NCBI GenBank assembly: GCA_015488275.1
Contig: WFOD01000033.1
Coordinates: forward strand, 1-39,230
Source of the DNA: Deltaproteobacteria bacterium
GTDB lineage: Bacteria; Desulfobacterota; Desulfobulbia; Desulfobulbales; S012-135
Direction: 5' to 3'
Length of the DNA: 39,230 nt
A program made the translations under genes and the position numbers. The notes under the pieces are model-generated. The model had not been told where the DNA came from and did not search any database. It worked only from the letters and a program-made list of their open reading frames with translations. Positions 1-9,452 of the stretch are shown piece after piece; positions within the stretch are counted from its first letter, which is position 1, and each line of letters begins with the position of its first letter.

Positions 1-1700
1 ATGTTGGTGTCGGCGCCGGTCATTGCGGCGAGCTGTTGCACATGGTCGGCCAGTTGGCGGGCCATTTGGTGCATGCTGGCGGAGGAAGATGCCACCTCGT
101 CGGCGTTGTGCGCGGTTTGCTGGGTCACCTTGTCGATCTGCGCCACGGCGATGGTGATCTGCTCCACGCTTTTGGTCTGTTCAGCCGAGGCTGAAGCGAT
201 TTCCGCGATCAGGGCCCCCGCTTTGTCGATCAGGTCGGCCAGGGCCAGGAACTCCTCGTTCGCCTCAGTGGCCATGTCGCTTCCCGCCGTTACCTTGGCG
301 GCCGTGGACTCGATGAGCTGGGCCGTCTCCTTGGCCGCCTCGGCCGAGCGGGCGGCGAGATTGCGCACCTCGTCGGCCACCACGGCGAAGCCGGCCCCGG
401 CCTCGCCGGCCCTGGCTGCCTCCACCGCTGCGTTCAGGGCCAGCAAGTTGGTCTGAAAGGCGATTTCGTCGATGGTCTTGATGATGCGCGAGGTCGCCTC
501 GCTCGCCTCGCGGATCTCCTCCATCGCCCGGCTCTGGTTGGCCACCACTTCCTTGGCCCGCTCCGCCCGGCCGCGGGCCTCCTGCATCAGGGTGTCGCCC
601 TCCTGGGAATTGTCCGCCGTGGTCCGCACCATTGAGGCGATCTCTTCCAGCGACGCCGAAGTCTGCTCAATAGAGGCGGCTTGCGAGCCAGCCCCGTCAG
701 AGAGTTGCTGGCTTGACTCCATGAGCGTGGTGGCGTTGCTTGTGATGCCGGCGGCCACTTGGGCAAGGCCCTGGCTCGCCTGGGTCACCGGGCCGGTGAT
801 CGACCGCACCAGCCACCAGAGGACGCCGATGCCCAACACCACGGCCACGGCGATACCCAGCAACGTGGCGGTGCGCAGCGCCTTAAGGGCGCTGTACGCC
901 ACCTCTTCGGGCATGCCAATGACCAAATCCCAGCCGAGCGAGTCAAAGGGGGTGTTGGCCGTTACCCATCCCTGGAGGGAGCCGTTGGCGAGGAATTTGG
1001 CCGTGTCGGCGTTCAGGGAGGCGCTGTGGGCCAGGATCGTGCCCGCCGAGTCGCGGATGACCATGGCGATCTGATTCTTGGCCGCCATCTCCATATGGTG
1101 TTGGATCAGCGAGCCGATCGGCTGGTAGAGCCATAGCAGGCCCTCGGTGGCGCCGTCCACCACCACCGGGGCGGTGGAGAGGAGGACGAGGCCGTCCTCG
1201 CCGCTGATCCTGGTTTGGTGCAGCACACGTTTTTTCTGGCCGCGGCTGGCCAGGGCGGCGCTCGCCCTCTTGGCGTCAAAGGGGTGGAACTGCATGGTCC
1301 GCTCGCCGTTGGCGATCTCAAGCAAGGGGGTGCCGGCGGCATCCGAGAGCTGCAGGATCGTGTAGCGCGGCTTGGCTTGGACAAAACGCTGGAAGAACGC
1401 CTCCAAGGCGCCTTCGGCGTCGGTCATCCCATCGCTGTCTTCAAAGATCTTGGCGGTGAAGTAGTCCTCGAACGCCTTGTGGGCCAAGAGCACCGGCATG
1501 TCGCCTTCGGTCTCCTCGAGGATCGTCCTGATCGTGTTGCTCTGCATCCGGGCCGAGGATGCGAGTTGGCGCTGGACGTTGGCCTCCAGGTCGTCGGTGA
1601 CCAGCCACTGTCCCACTCCTCCTTGCAGCAGGAGGAGAAAGATGAGCAGGGCCCCGATGAACAGAAAGATCCGGGAGCCGATGGTGAGTTCCTTGCGCAT
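1..1700 (-). CDS. Methyl-accepting chemotaxis protein, C-terminus cut by window edge
   Basis: The minus-strand frame from the ATG at 1698-1700 stays open to the left edge, giving 566 complete codons without a stop. A first membrane helix (about residues 8-28) is followed by a periplasmic sensor of about 240 residues, probably Cache-like, and a second helix (about 277-298). The cytoplasmic part is a long coiled coil with the conserved MCP hairpin around residues 412-455 ([20 protein letters not shown], then [13 protein letters not shown]). This is the tip that binds CheA and CheW. No full HAMP domain is obvious after the second helix. The gene starts 41 bp after the PstS-like gene, so the two are probably co-transcribed and the binding protein may present ligand to this receptor. 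The family call is firm; the ligand is unknown. Confidence 0.93.
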   Translation of the reverse strand, partial: MRKELTIGSRIFLFIGALLIFLLLLQGGVGQWLVTDDLEANVQRQLASSARMQSNTIRTILEETEGDMPVLLAHKAFEDYFTAKIFEDSDGMTDAEGALEAFFQRFVQAKPRYTILQLSDAAGTPLLEIANGERTMQFHPFDAKRASAALASRGQKKRVLHQTRISGEDGLVLLSTAPVVVDGATEGLLWLYQPIGSLIQHHMEMAAKNQIAMVIRDSAGTILAHSASLNADTAKFLANGSLQGWVTANTPFDSLGWDLVIGMPEEVAYSALKALRTATLLGIAVAVVLGIGVLWWLVRSITGPVTQASQGLAQVAAGITSNATTLMESSQQLSDGAGSQAASIEQTSASLEEIASMVRTTADNSQEGDTLMQEARGRAERAKEVVANQSRAMEEIREASEATSRIIKTIDEIAFQTNLLALNAAVEAARAGEAGAGFAVVADEVRNLAARSAEAAKETAQLIESTAAKVTAGSDMATEANEEFLALADLIDKAGALIAEIASASAEQTKSVEQITIAVAQIDKVTQQTAHNADEVASSSASMHQMARQLADHVQQLAAMTGADTN

Positions 1701-1741
1701 GGCGACACCCTGAGAGGTAAGGGCTGTGTGGGGGCGTTTGG

Positions 1742-2620
1742 CTACTTCAGGCCAAACTGGGCCTTTTTGGCCGCCCACAGGGAGGTCAGCGCCTTGCCCT
1801 CGGCCAGGTTCACCGTTCCTTGGGCCGAGATGATCGCTTGGCCCTCGTCGCTGAGGATGAAGTCGAGCACCTTTTTCGCTTCGGCAGGCGCGTTTTTGTT
1901 GGTGGCGATGTACAGGGGGCGGAAGAGGGGGTACTTGCCCGCCGCGATGTTCTCTTTCGTCGGCGCCACGCCGTCCAGCTTGAGAAATTTGACGTTGCGC
2001 TTGCGCGCTGAGCTGATGCCGTCAAGCCCCATGGCCATAGCCGTCTTTTCCACCTTTTTTTCCAGCGGGCCGGTGGATTTCACCTTGAGTGAGCGGGCCT
2101 TGAACTCGTAGTTGGCATCGTTGAAGATGAGCAGGCGGGCCATGTAGCCCACGCCGGAGATCTTGCCCTGCCGGGTCACGAGCACGATGCGTTTGTCCGG
2201 GCCGCCAAGATCCTTCCAGTTGACGATCTCGCCGTCGTAGATCTTCTTCAGGTCGGCGAGGCTGATGTTGTCAACCGGATTGGCGGGGTTGACGATGACC
2301 ACAATGGCGTCCCACGCCACCTGGGTGAGCACGGCGTCTTTTTCCGCCGGGTGCTTGTTGCCCGTGGCGTCAAAGAGCCAGTGCCGGCAGGTGCCGCCCA
2401 TGTCTGAGGTGCCAGCGGCCGCGGACCGGATACCCTTGGTGGCGCCGCCGCCGGAAAGGGCGATCTTTGTGCCCGTTTTTGCCTCATAGGCCTTGGCGAT
2501 CTCGCTCATGAAGGCCTTCTTGGTGATGCCGCAGCCGGTCCAGGTCACCTCGCCGGCCAGGGCGGAAACGGTCAGGACGCACGTTGCAGCGATGGCGAGT
2601 AACAAACTGGTGATCCGCAT
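1742..2620 (-). CDS. PstS-like periplasmic substrate-binding protein
   Basis: The protein has 292 residues and a clear signal peptide (about residues 1-22, hydrophobic core [17 protein letters not shown]). It follows the PstS/type II periplasmic-binding-protein pattern: a glycine/serine ligand loop ([21 protein letters not shown]), then [31 protein letters not shown], and a late [13 protein letters not shown] segment. The phosphate loop of classical PstS (R-x-D-x-SGT) reads RQGKISGVG here, so the aspartate is not in its usual place and the ligand may not be phosphate. A strong GGAGG ribosome site lies at about 2625-2632. No PstC, PstA or PstB gene is adjacent. The only visible partner is the chemoreceptor downstream, which favours a sensing role over uptake. 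Confidence 0.85.
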   Translation of the reverse strand: MRITSLLLAIAATCVLTVSALAGEVTWTGCGITKKAFMSEIAKAYEAKTGTKIALSGGGATKGIRSAAAGTSDMGGTCRHWLFDATGNKHPAEKDAVLTQVAWDAIVVIVNPANPVDNISLADLKKIYDGEIVNWKDLGGPDKRIVLVTRQGKISGVGYMARLLIFNDANYEFKARSLKVKSTGPLEKKVEKTAMAMGLDGISSARKRNVKFLKLDGVAPTKENIAAGKYPLFRPLYIATNKNAPAEAKKVLDFILSDEGQAIISAQGTVNLAEGKALTSLWAAKKAQFGLK

Positions 2621-2954
2621 GTCTCCCCTCCTTTGCCTCTTTTGATGGACGTGGTTGATGTTGTGGGGCGTCGGCTCGGTGCTGGCCGATTTTTTGTTCG
2701 GTATTCCACCGTTAGGAAGTGCGCTTCAGGATTCGTTATGTCACTATGTGGTATTTCTGTGGCTTTACGCATATTATCGTATCATCTTCTGCCCGGTGGC
2801 TGGCAAGAAAAAAATATCAGAGGCGGCAAAAAATCCGGCGCACCCTGTTGCCGCAAGAGGCGGAGGAGAGGAAGAAAGGCGTCTCTCTTCTCGGGGGTGA
2901 CTCTCTCCTTCGAGTTGACGCCATATTGAAAGTTGTTTATTGTTGCAGGTTCAG
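2621..2954. other. Intergenic region between the pstS-like gene and tRNA-Leu
   Basis: This stretch separates the divergent PstS-like gene and tRNA-Leu. It carries the Shine-Dalgarno of the former near 2625-2632 and the tRNA promoter at 2915-2943. The centre (about 2690-2800) is AT-richer than its surroundings and probably holds the promoter of the PstS-like gene, but I could not identify a convincing -35/-10 pair or Pho box. Short open frames here lack family features and I do not regard them as genes. Confidence 0.5.
2915..2943 (+). promoter_or_regulatory. Sigma-70-type promoter of tRNA-Leu
   Basis: TTGACG (2915-2920) and TATTGT (2938-2943) are separated by exactly 17 bp. The predicted start falls about 5 bp before the mature tRNA end at 2955. 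The -35 box matches consensus at 5 of 6 positions. Confidence 0.65.
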
Positions 2955-3038
2955 GCGAGAGTGGCGGAATTGGCAGACGCACTGGACTTAGGATCCAGCG
3001 CCTTGGGCGTGGGGGTTCGACTCCCCCCTCTCGCACCA
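2955..3038 (+). tRNA. tRNA-Leu (anticodon TAG)
   Basis: A complete class II cloverleaf of 84 nt including encoded CCA. The acceptor GCGAGAG pairs with CTCTCGC. The anticodon loop CTTAGGA is closed by TGGA/TCCA. There is a long variable arm, as expected for leucine tRNA, and a TTCGA T-loop. It reads CUA/CUG-type codons. It lies just upstream of tig. Confidence 0.97.
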
Positions 3039-3068
3039 CGGTAAGGGTTTGAGAGAGCGTTGGCAAAG

Positions 3069-3108
3069 GTCCCCGCCGGTCGCTGGCCGCCGGGGCCGTT
3101 GATTTTTT
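3069..3108 (+). terminator. Possible terminator after tRNA-Leu
   Basis: A GC-rich imperfect inverted repeat (CCCCGCCGG against CCGCCGGGG) is followed by GTTGATTTTTT. It lies between the tRNA and tig. The stem has a bulge, so the call is tentative. Confidence 0.4.
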
Positions 3109-3151
3109 CGCGCATTACCCATTTTGTTCATCACGTCAAGGAAGGAAGATC

Positions 3152-4555
3152 ATGCAAGTGAATGTGGAAGAGGTCGCCGGCCTCACAAAAAAACTCGTCG
3201 TCACCCTGCCGGCCGACATGGTGGAGGCCCGGCTGGACGCGGCATACGACAAGCTGAAAAAAGAGGTGCGGATCAAGGGATTCCGCCGCGGCCGGGTGCC
3301 GCGGCCGGTGCTGGAGAAAACCTTCCGGCCGCAGGTGGAGGCCGAGGTGGCCGAGGAGTTGGTGAAAGAGACCTACTTTGACGCCCTGGAAAAGACCGAC
3401 CTCGAGCCTGTGGTCCACCCGCAGGTGGAGGCCCACCGCTTTCAAGACGACGGCTCTTTCTGCTACGAGGCCAAGGTGGACGTGCGGCCCGAGTTCGAAC
3501 TGGCCGACTATGCCGGCATCACCGTCCAACTGCCAGAGGTGGCGGTGAGCGAGGAGGAAGTGGAAGAGCGTTTGGCGTCCCTCCGGCGGCAGCACGCGCC
3601 GCTGCGCACCGTGGAGGACCGGCCGGTGGCCGAGGGCGATATCGTGCTCATCGACTTCACCGCTGTTGACGAGGAGGGCAAGACCATCGAGCAGGTGCGC
3701 GGCTCAGACGTGTCGGTGGAGGTGGGCAGCGGCCAGATGGGTGAAGAGTTCGAGGCCGCGCTTGTGGGGCTGGAAAAGGGTAAGCCCGCCGAGCGGACGA
3801 TCAGCTTTTCCCCAGGCTTCGCCAACCAGTTTCTGGCGGGCAAGACCGTTACCTTCTCCATCACGGTCAAGGATATAAAGGAGCGGCTTTTGCCAGAGCT
3901 GGACGATGAGTTCGCCGCCGACGTGGACGAGAAGTTCTCTTCCATCGCCGATCTGCGGCAGCATATCCGCCAACAGATCATTGAAGAGAAGACAAAGGCC
4001 CAGGAGGGCGATCTCGCCGACAAGATCATGGCCGAACTCTTGGCGCGGCACGACTTTCCGGTTCCCGAGCGGCTGGTGGTGTATGAGGCCGAAATGATGG
4101 TCAAGCAGTTGGAGCAACGGCTGCTGGCCCAGGGGGTATCCATCGAGGCCGCTGGCCTGGACCGCGACAAGCTGGCGGCCAATTACCGGGAGCCGGCGGA
4201 AAAGCGGGTGCGCGGCGATTTCATTCTCAAGAAAATAGCAGAGAAGGAAGAGATCAAACTGTCCGAAGAGGATATCGAGGCAGGCTTTGAGCGGGTGGCC
4301 CGTGAGTACAACATGGACGTCAACGAGGTGAAACAGTATTTCCGCGCCCGGGAAGACGCCTTGCCGTTCATGCACGAGTTGCTCAACGAAAAGATCCTGG
4401 ATTTCCTGCGGCAAAAGGTCACGGTTGAGCGGGTGGCGCCGGCAGAGGCGCGTGAGGGCGAACAGGAGCCGGCCGATGCCGCCGCTGCCGAGGGAGCGGC
4501 GGCTGGCGGGGAGGCAAAGGACGAGGCGGCGGCAGCCGCGAACAGCGAGGCGTGA
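3152..4555 (+). CDS. tig: Trigger factor, ribosome-associated chaperone and prolyl isomerase
   Basis: A protein of 467 residues with the order N-terminal ribosome-binding domain, FKBP-like prolyl isomerase domain, C-terminal substrate cradle. The ribosome-docking signature appears as GFRRGRVPRPVLEKTF at about residues 43-58. The isomerase domain starts around residue 155 (AEGDIVLIDFTAVDEEGK). The end is a low-complexity Ala/Glu-rich tail of about 35 residues, longer than in E. coli and probably disordered. It binds nascent chains at the ribosome exit tunnel. A good AAGGAAGGA site precedes the ATG. The gene is followed after 3 bp by clpP, the conserved tig-clpP-clpX-lon order. Confidence 0.97.
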   Translation: MQVNVEEVAGLTKKLVVTLPADMVEARLDAAYDKLKKEVRIKGFRRGRVPRPVLEKTFRPQVEAEVAEELVKETYFDALEKTDLEPVVHPQVEAHRFQDDGSFCYEAKVDVRPEFELADYAGITVQLPEVAVSEEEVEERLASLRRQHAPLRTVEDRPVAEGDIVLIDFTAVDEEGKTIEQVRGSDVSVEVGSGQMGEEFEAALVGLEKGKPAERTISFSPGFANQFLAGKTVTFSITVKDIKERLLPELDDEFAADVDEKFSSIADLRQHIRQQIIEEKTKAQEGDLADKIMAELLARHDFPVPERLVVYEAEMMVKQLEQRLLAQGVSIEAAGLDRDKLAANYREPAEKRVRGDFILKKIAEKEEIKLSEEDIEAGFERVAREYNMDVNEVKQYFRAREDALPFMHELLNEKILDFLRQKVTVERVAPAEAREGEQEPADAAAAEGAAAGGEAKDEAAAAANSEA

Positions 4556-4558
4556 GCC

Positions 4559-5161
4559 ATGAACCTGATACCAATGGTCGTGGAGCAGAGTCCGCGGGGC
4601 GAACGCGCCTACGACATCTACTCCCGCTTGCTCAAGGAACGGATCGTCTTTCTCGGCACGCCGGTGAACGATGCGGTGGCCAACGTGGTCATCGCCCAAC
4701 TCCTCTTTCTTGAGGCCGAGGATCCGGACAAGGACATCACCTTCTACATCAACTCGCCGGGCGGTTCGGTCACCGCCGGCCTGGCGATCTACGACACCAT
4801 GCAGTACGTGCGCTGCGACATCGCCACCCTGTGCATGGGCCAGGCGGCGTCGATGGGCGCGGTCCTGCTCGCCGCCGGGGCCAAGGGCAAGCGCTACGCC
4901 CTGCCGCACAGCCGCATCCTCATCCATCAGCCGATGGGCGGCTTCCAGGGCCAGGCCACGGATATCGATATCCACGCCCGGGAGATCCTGCGGATGCGTG
5001 AAGAGCTCAACGCCATTCTCGCCGACCATACGGGCCAGGAGATCGGCCGCATCCAAGCCGACACGGAACGCGATTTTTTCATGGGTGCCGAGGAGGCCCG
5101 CGCGTATGGTATCATTGATAAGGTGTTGGTGCAGCGCGATCCCGTCTCTGAGGAGGAGTGA
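4559..5161 (+). CDS. clpP: ATP-dependent Clp protease proteolytic subunit
   Basis: A 200-residue serine protease forming the tetradecameric chamber used by ClpX. The catalytic triad is visible: Ser98 in [14 protein letters not shown], His123 in [10 protein letters not shown], and Asp172 in [11 protein letters not shown]. The length is that of an ordinary ClpP with a short propeptide. The ATG lies 3 bp after the tig stop, so the two are probably translationally coupled. The stop overlaps the ribosome-site and start region of clpX, consistent with one operon. Confidence 0.98.
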   Translation: MNLIPMVVEQSPRGERAYDIYSRLLKERIVFLGTPVNDAVANVVIAQLLFLEAEDPDKDITFYINSPGGSVTAGLAIYDTMQYVRCDIATLCMGQAASMGAVLLAAGAKGKRYALPHSRILIHQPMGGFQGQATDIDIHAREILRMREELNAILADHTGQEIGRIQADTERDFFMGAEEARAYGIIDKVLVQRDPVSEEE

Positions 5162-5163
5162 AT

Positions 5164-6402
5164 ATGGGCGACCATGAGATCTGCTGCTCGTTCTGCGGCA
5201 AGAGCCAGGAAGACGTCAAAAAGCTCATCGCCGGACCGGCGGTCTATATCTGCGACGAGTGTATCGTCCTGTGCGAGGATATCCTGCGCGAGGACCGGGA
5301 GAAGGAGCTGGAGGCCGAGCGGCGGGAAGGCACCCTCAAGCCGGCGGACATTAAGCGTCATCTTGACGAGTACGTCATTGGCCAGGAGCGGGCCAAAAAG
5401 GTGCTTTCCGTTGCGGTGCACAACCACTACAAGCGGATCGAGTCGTCCCTGCGCGGCGACGACGACGTGGAGGTGCAGAAAAGCAATATCATCCTCATCG
5501 GCCCCACGGGCAGCGGCAAGACCCTCATGGCCCAGACCCTGGCCCGTATCCTCAAGGTGCCCTTCGCCATTGCCGACGCCACCACCTTGACCGAGGCGGG
5601 CTATGTGGGCGAGGATGTGGAGAATATCCTTGTGAGCCTGTTGCAGGCCGCAGACTACGACGTGGACCAGGCCAGCCGCGGCATCGTGTATATCGACGAG
5701 ATCGACAAGATCGCCCGCAAGGCCGACTCCGCCTCCATTACCCGCGACGTGTCGGGCGAAGGCGTGCAGCAGGCCCTGTTGAAGATCATCGAGGGCACGG
5801 TGGCCAACGTGCCGCCCAAGGGTGGCCGCAAGCATCCGCAGCAGGAGTACGTGCGGCTTGACACCACCAATATCCTGTTCATCTGCGGCGGCGCCTTTGT
5901 CGGTCTCGACGCGGTGATCAAGCGCCGCACCGGCACCAAGTCGATGGGGTTTGGCGCCAAGGTGGTGAGCAAGATCGACAAGAAGATGGGCGAGATCCTC
6001 GCCGAGGTGGAGCCGGAGGACCTGCTGTCCTTTGGCCTCATTCCCGAGTTGGTGGGCCGCCTACCGGTGATCGCCACGATGGACGAGCTGGAGGAGGACG
6101 ACCTCGTCCGCATCCTGCGCGAACCGAAGAACGCGCTCACCAAACAGTACGAAAAGCTGTTCGCCTACGACGACATCCGCCTGCGCTTCACCGAGGGCGC
6201 GTTGCGGGCCATTGCCCGCGAGGCCATGCGGCGCAAGGCCGGCGCCCGCGGGTTGCGCTCGGTGATGGAGAAGGCGATGCTCGATATCATGTTCGACCTG
6301 CCGAGCTCCGAGAACGTGGCCGAGTGTGTGATCAGCGAGCAGGTGATCGTCGGGGGAGAACCGCCGGTGATTCTCTACAAGAACGATAAAAAGAGCGCCT
6401 GA
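5164..6402 (+). CDS. clpX: Clp protease ATPase subunit ClpX
   Basis: An AAA+ unfoldase of 412 residues that feeds substrates to ClpP. The N-terminal zinc-binding domain has cysteines 8, 11, 30 and 33 (CSFC and CDEC). Walker A is GPTGSGKT and Walker B is YIDEIDK, followed by sensor and pore-loop regions ([22 protein letters not shown]). A GTG at 5158 would also open the frame. I prefer the ATG at 5164 because AGGAGG at 5151-5156 is correctly spaced from it and the usual ClpX N-terminus ([14 protein letters not shown]) starts there. The coding regions of clpP and clpX are only 2 bp apart. Confidence 0.98.
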   Translation: MGDHEICCSFCGKSQEDVKKLIAGPAVYICDECIVLCEDILREDREKELEAERREGTLKPADIKRHLDEYVIGQERAKKVLSVAVHNHYKRIESSLRGDDDVEVQKSNIILIGPTGSGKTLMAQTLARILKVPFAIADATTLTEAGYVGEDVENILVSLLQAADYDVDQASRGIVYIDEIDKIARKADSASITRDVSGEGVQQALLKIIEGTVANVPPKGGRKHPQQEYVRLDTTNILFICGGAFVGLDAVIKRRTGTKSMGFGAKVVSKIDKKMGEILAEVEPEDLLSFGLIPELVGRLPVIATMDELEEDDLVRILREPKNALTKQYEKLFAYDDIRLRFTEGALRAIAREAMRRKAGARGLRSVMEKAMLDIMFDLPSSENVAECVISEQVIVGGEPPVILYKNDKKSA

Positions 6403-6406
6403 GCCT

Positions 6407-8806
<2,400 letters not shown>

Positions 8807-8903
8807 GGAGCCAGGGGGGCGCAGGGTCTCCGGCAGTAATTCTCTGGAACGCCTCGCCCCGCGACCGCTTATGCCAGAAGGGGCTTGCGGGACGAAAAAG
8901 GTG

Positions 8904-8932
8904 TTGACGGAAGGACCGCTTCTTGGTAAGTA
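8904..8932 (+). promoter_or_regulatory. Candidate promoter for the tRNA-Val/tRNA-Asp pair
   Basis: TTGACG (8904-8909) lies 17 bp before TAAGTA (8927-8932), about 58 bp upstream of tRNA-Val. The -35 box is good and the -10 is poor, so confidence is modest. The rest of 8807-8990 holds no gene that I can support. Confidence 0.4.
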
Positions 8933-8990
8933 GAGCGCGTCCCGCCTGTGGGACGCCGGGAGCCCGTACCTGCACGGGCCGCCAAAGGCG

Positions 8991-9066
8991 GGGCGGATAG
9001 CTCAGCTGGGAGAGCATCGGCCTTACAAGCCGGGGGTCACAGGTTCGAGCCCTGTTCCGCCCACCA
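8991..9066 (+). tRNA. tRNA-Val (anticodon TAC)
   Basis: A complete 76-nt cloverleaf with encoded CCA. The acceptor GGGCGGA pairs with TCCGCCC. The D arm is AGCTCAGCTGGGAGAGC, the anticodon loop is CTTACAA, and the T arm is ACAGG-TTCGAGC-CCTGT. Confidence 0.97.
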
Positions 9067-9108
9067 CCGTTTCCCCCAGGGGTTTCGAAACCCCTCTTAC
9101 ATATTTGC

Positions 9109-9186
9109 GGGGTCGTAGTTCAGTTTGGTTAGAACGCCGGCCTGTCACGCCGGAGGTCGCGAGTTCGAGTCTCGTCGGCCCCGCCA
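9109..9186 (+). tRNA. tRNA-Asp (anticodon GTC)
   Basis: A complete 78-nt cloverleaf with encoded CCA. The acceptor GGGGTCG pairs with CGGCCCC (one G-T pair). The anticodon loop is CTGTCAC and the discriminator base is G, as usual for tRNA-Asp. It lies 42 bp after tRNA-Val and is followed directly by a terminator. Confidence 0.97.
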
Positions 9187-9195
9187 GAGGTGCAG

Positions 9196-9236
9196 AAAAC
9201 GCCCAACGCCATCTTCAGGCGCTGGGCGTTTTCTTT
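9196..9236 (+). terminator. Rho-independent terminator of the tRNA pair
   Basis: A long inverted repeat (AAAACGCCCA-CGCC against GGCG-TGGGCGTTTT, loop ATCTTCA) runs into TTTTCTTTT. The symmetric A and T tracts could let it work on both strands. Confidence 0.85.
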
Positions 9237-9267
9237 TCAGGAAAGGTGGATGTCCTCTCAAAGCTGT

Positions 9268-9295
9268 TTGTTTCCTTCAGCTTTTTCCCTATAAT
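9268..9295 (+). promoter_or_regulatory. Candidate promoter of the exopolysaccharide operon
   Basis: A perfect TATAAT at 9290-9295 is preceded by a weak TTGTTT at 9268-9273 (16 bp spacing). It is the best candidate between the tRNA terminator and the operon. A 7-bp inverted repeat, AATAAAC (9293-9299) and GTTTATT (9325-9331), overlaps the -10 box and could be an operator. Confidence 0.45.
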
Positions 9296-9341
9296 AAACG
9301 AGAACTACTCGTGCAGTAACCGAGGTTTATTCGTACACTAA

Positions 9342-9363
9342 CAGTCCGTTTTTCAACGGGCTG
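9342..9363. repeat. Solo 22-bp palindrome of the dispersed hairpin element, with CTAA duplication
   Basis: A 22-bp near-perfect hairpin starting CAGTCCGTT and ending AACGGGCTG, flanked on both sides by CTAA (9338-9341 and 9364-9367). It equals the first hairpin of the 152-bp elements at 17697 and 28568. The perfect flanking repeat shows insertion, or an internal deletion of a full element that kept both ends. It lies in the leader region of the exopolysaccharide operon and could attenuate transcription. Confidence 0.8.
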
Positions 9364-9452
9364 CTAAAAGAGATCCACTCGCACCCTCGGGAATCGCGGT
9401 GGGAAGTCTTCTGGAGGCTAACACCGGCCGGGGGCAACGTTGTTTTGAGGTC

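Noticed and set aside
2572-2772. Small minus-strand open frame upstream of the PstS-like gene
   Set aside because: It overlaps the signal-peptide start of the real gene and has no coding features.
9342-9363. REP/RAYT-type palindrome
   Set aside because: REP elements carry a GTAG-type head and lack target duplications; these copies have none of the former and show CTAA, TTAG or CTAG duplications.
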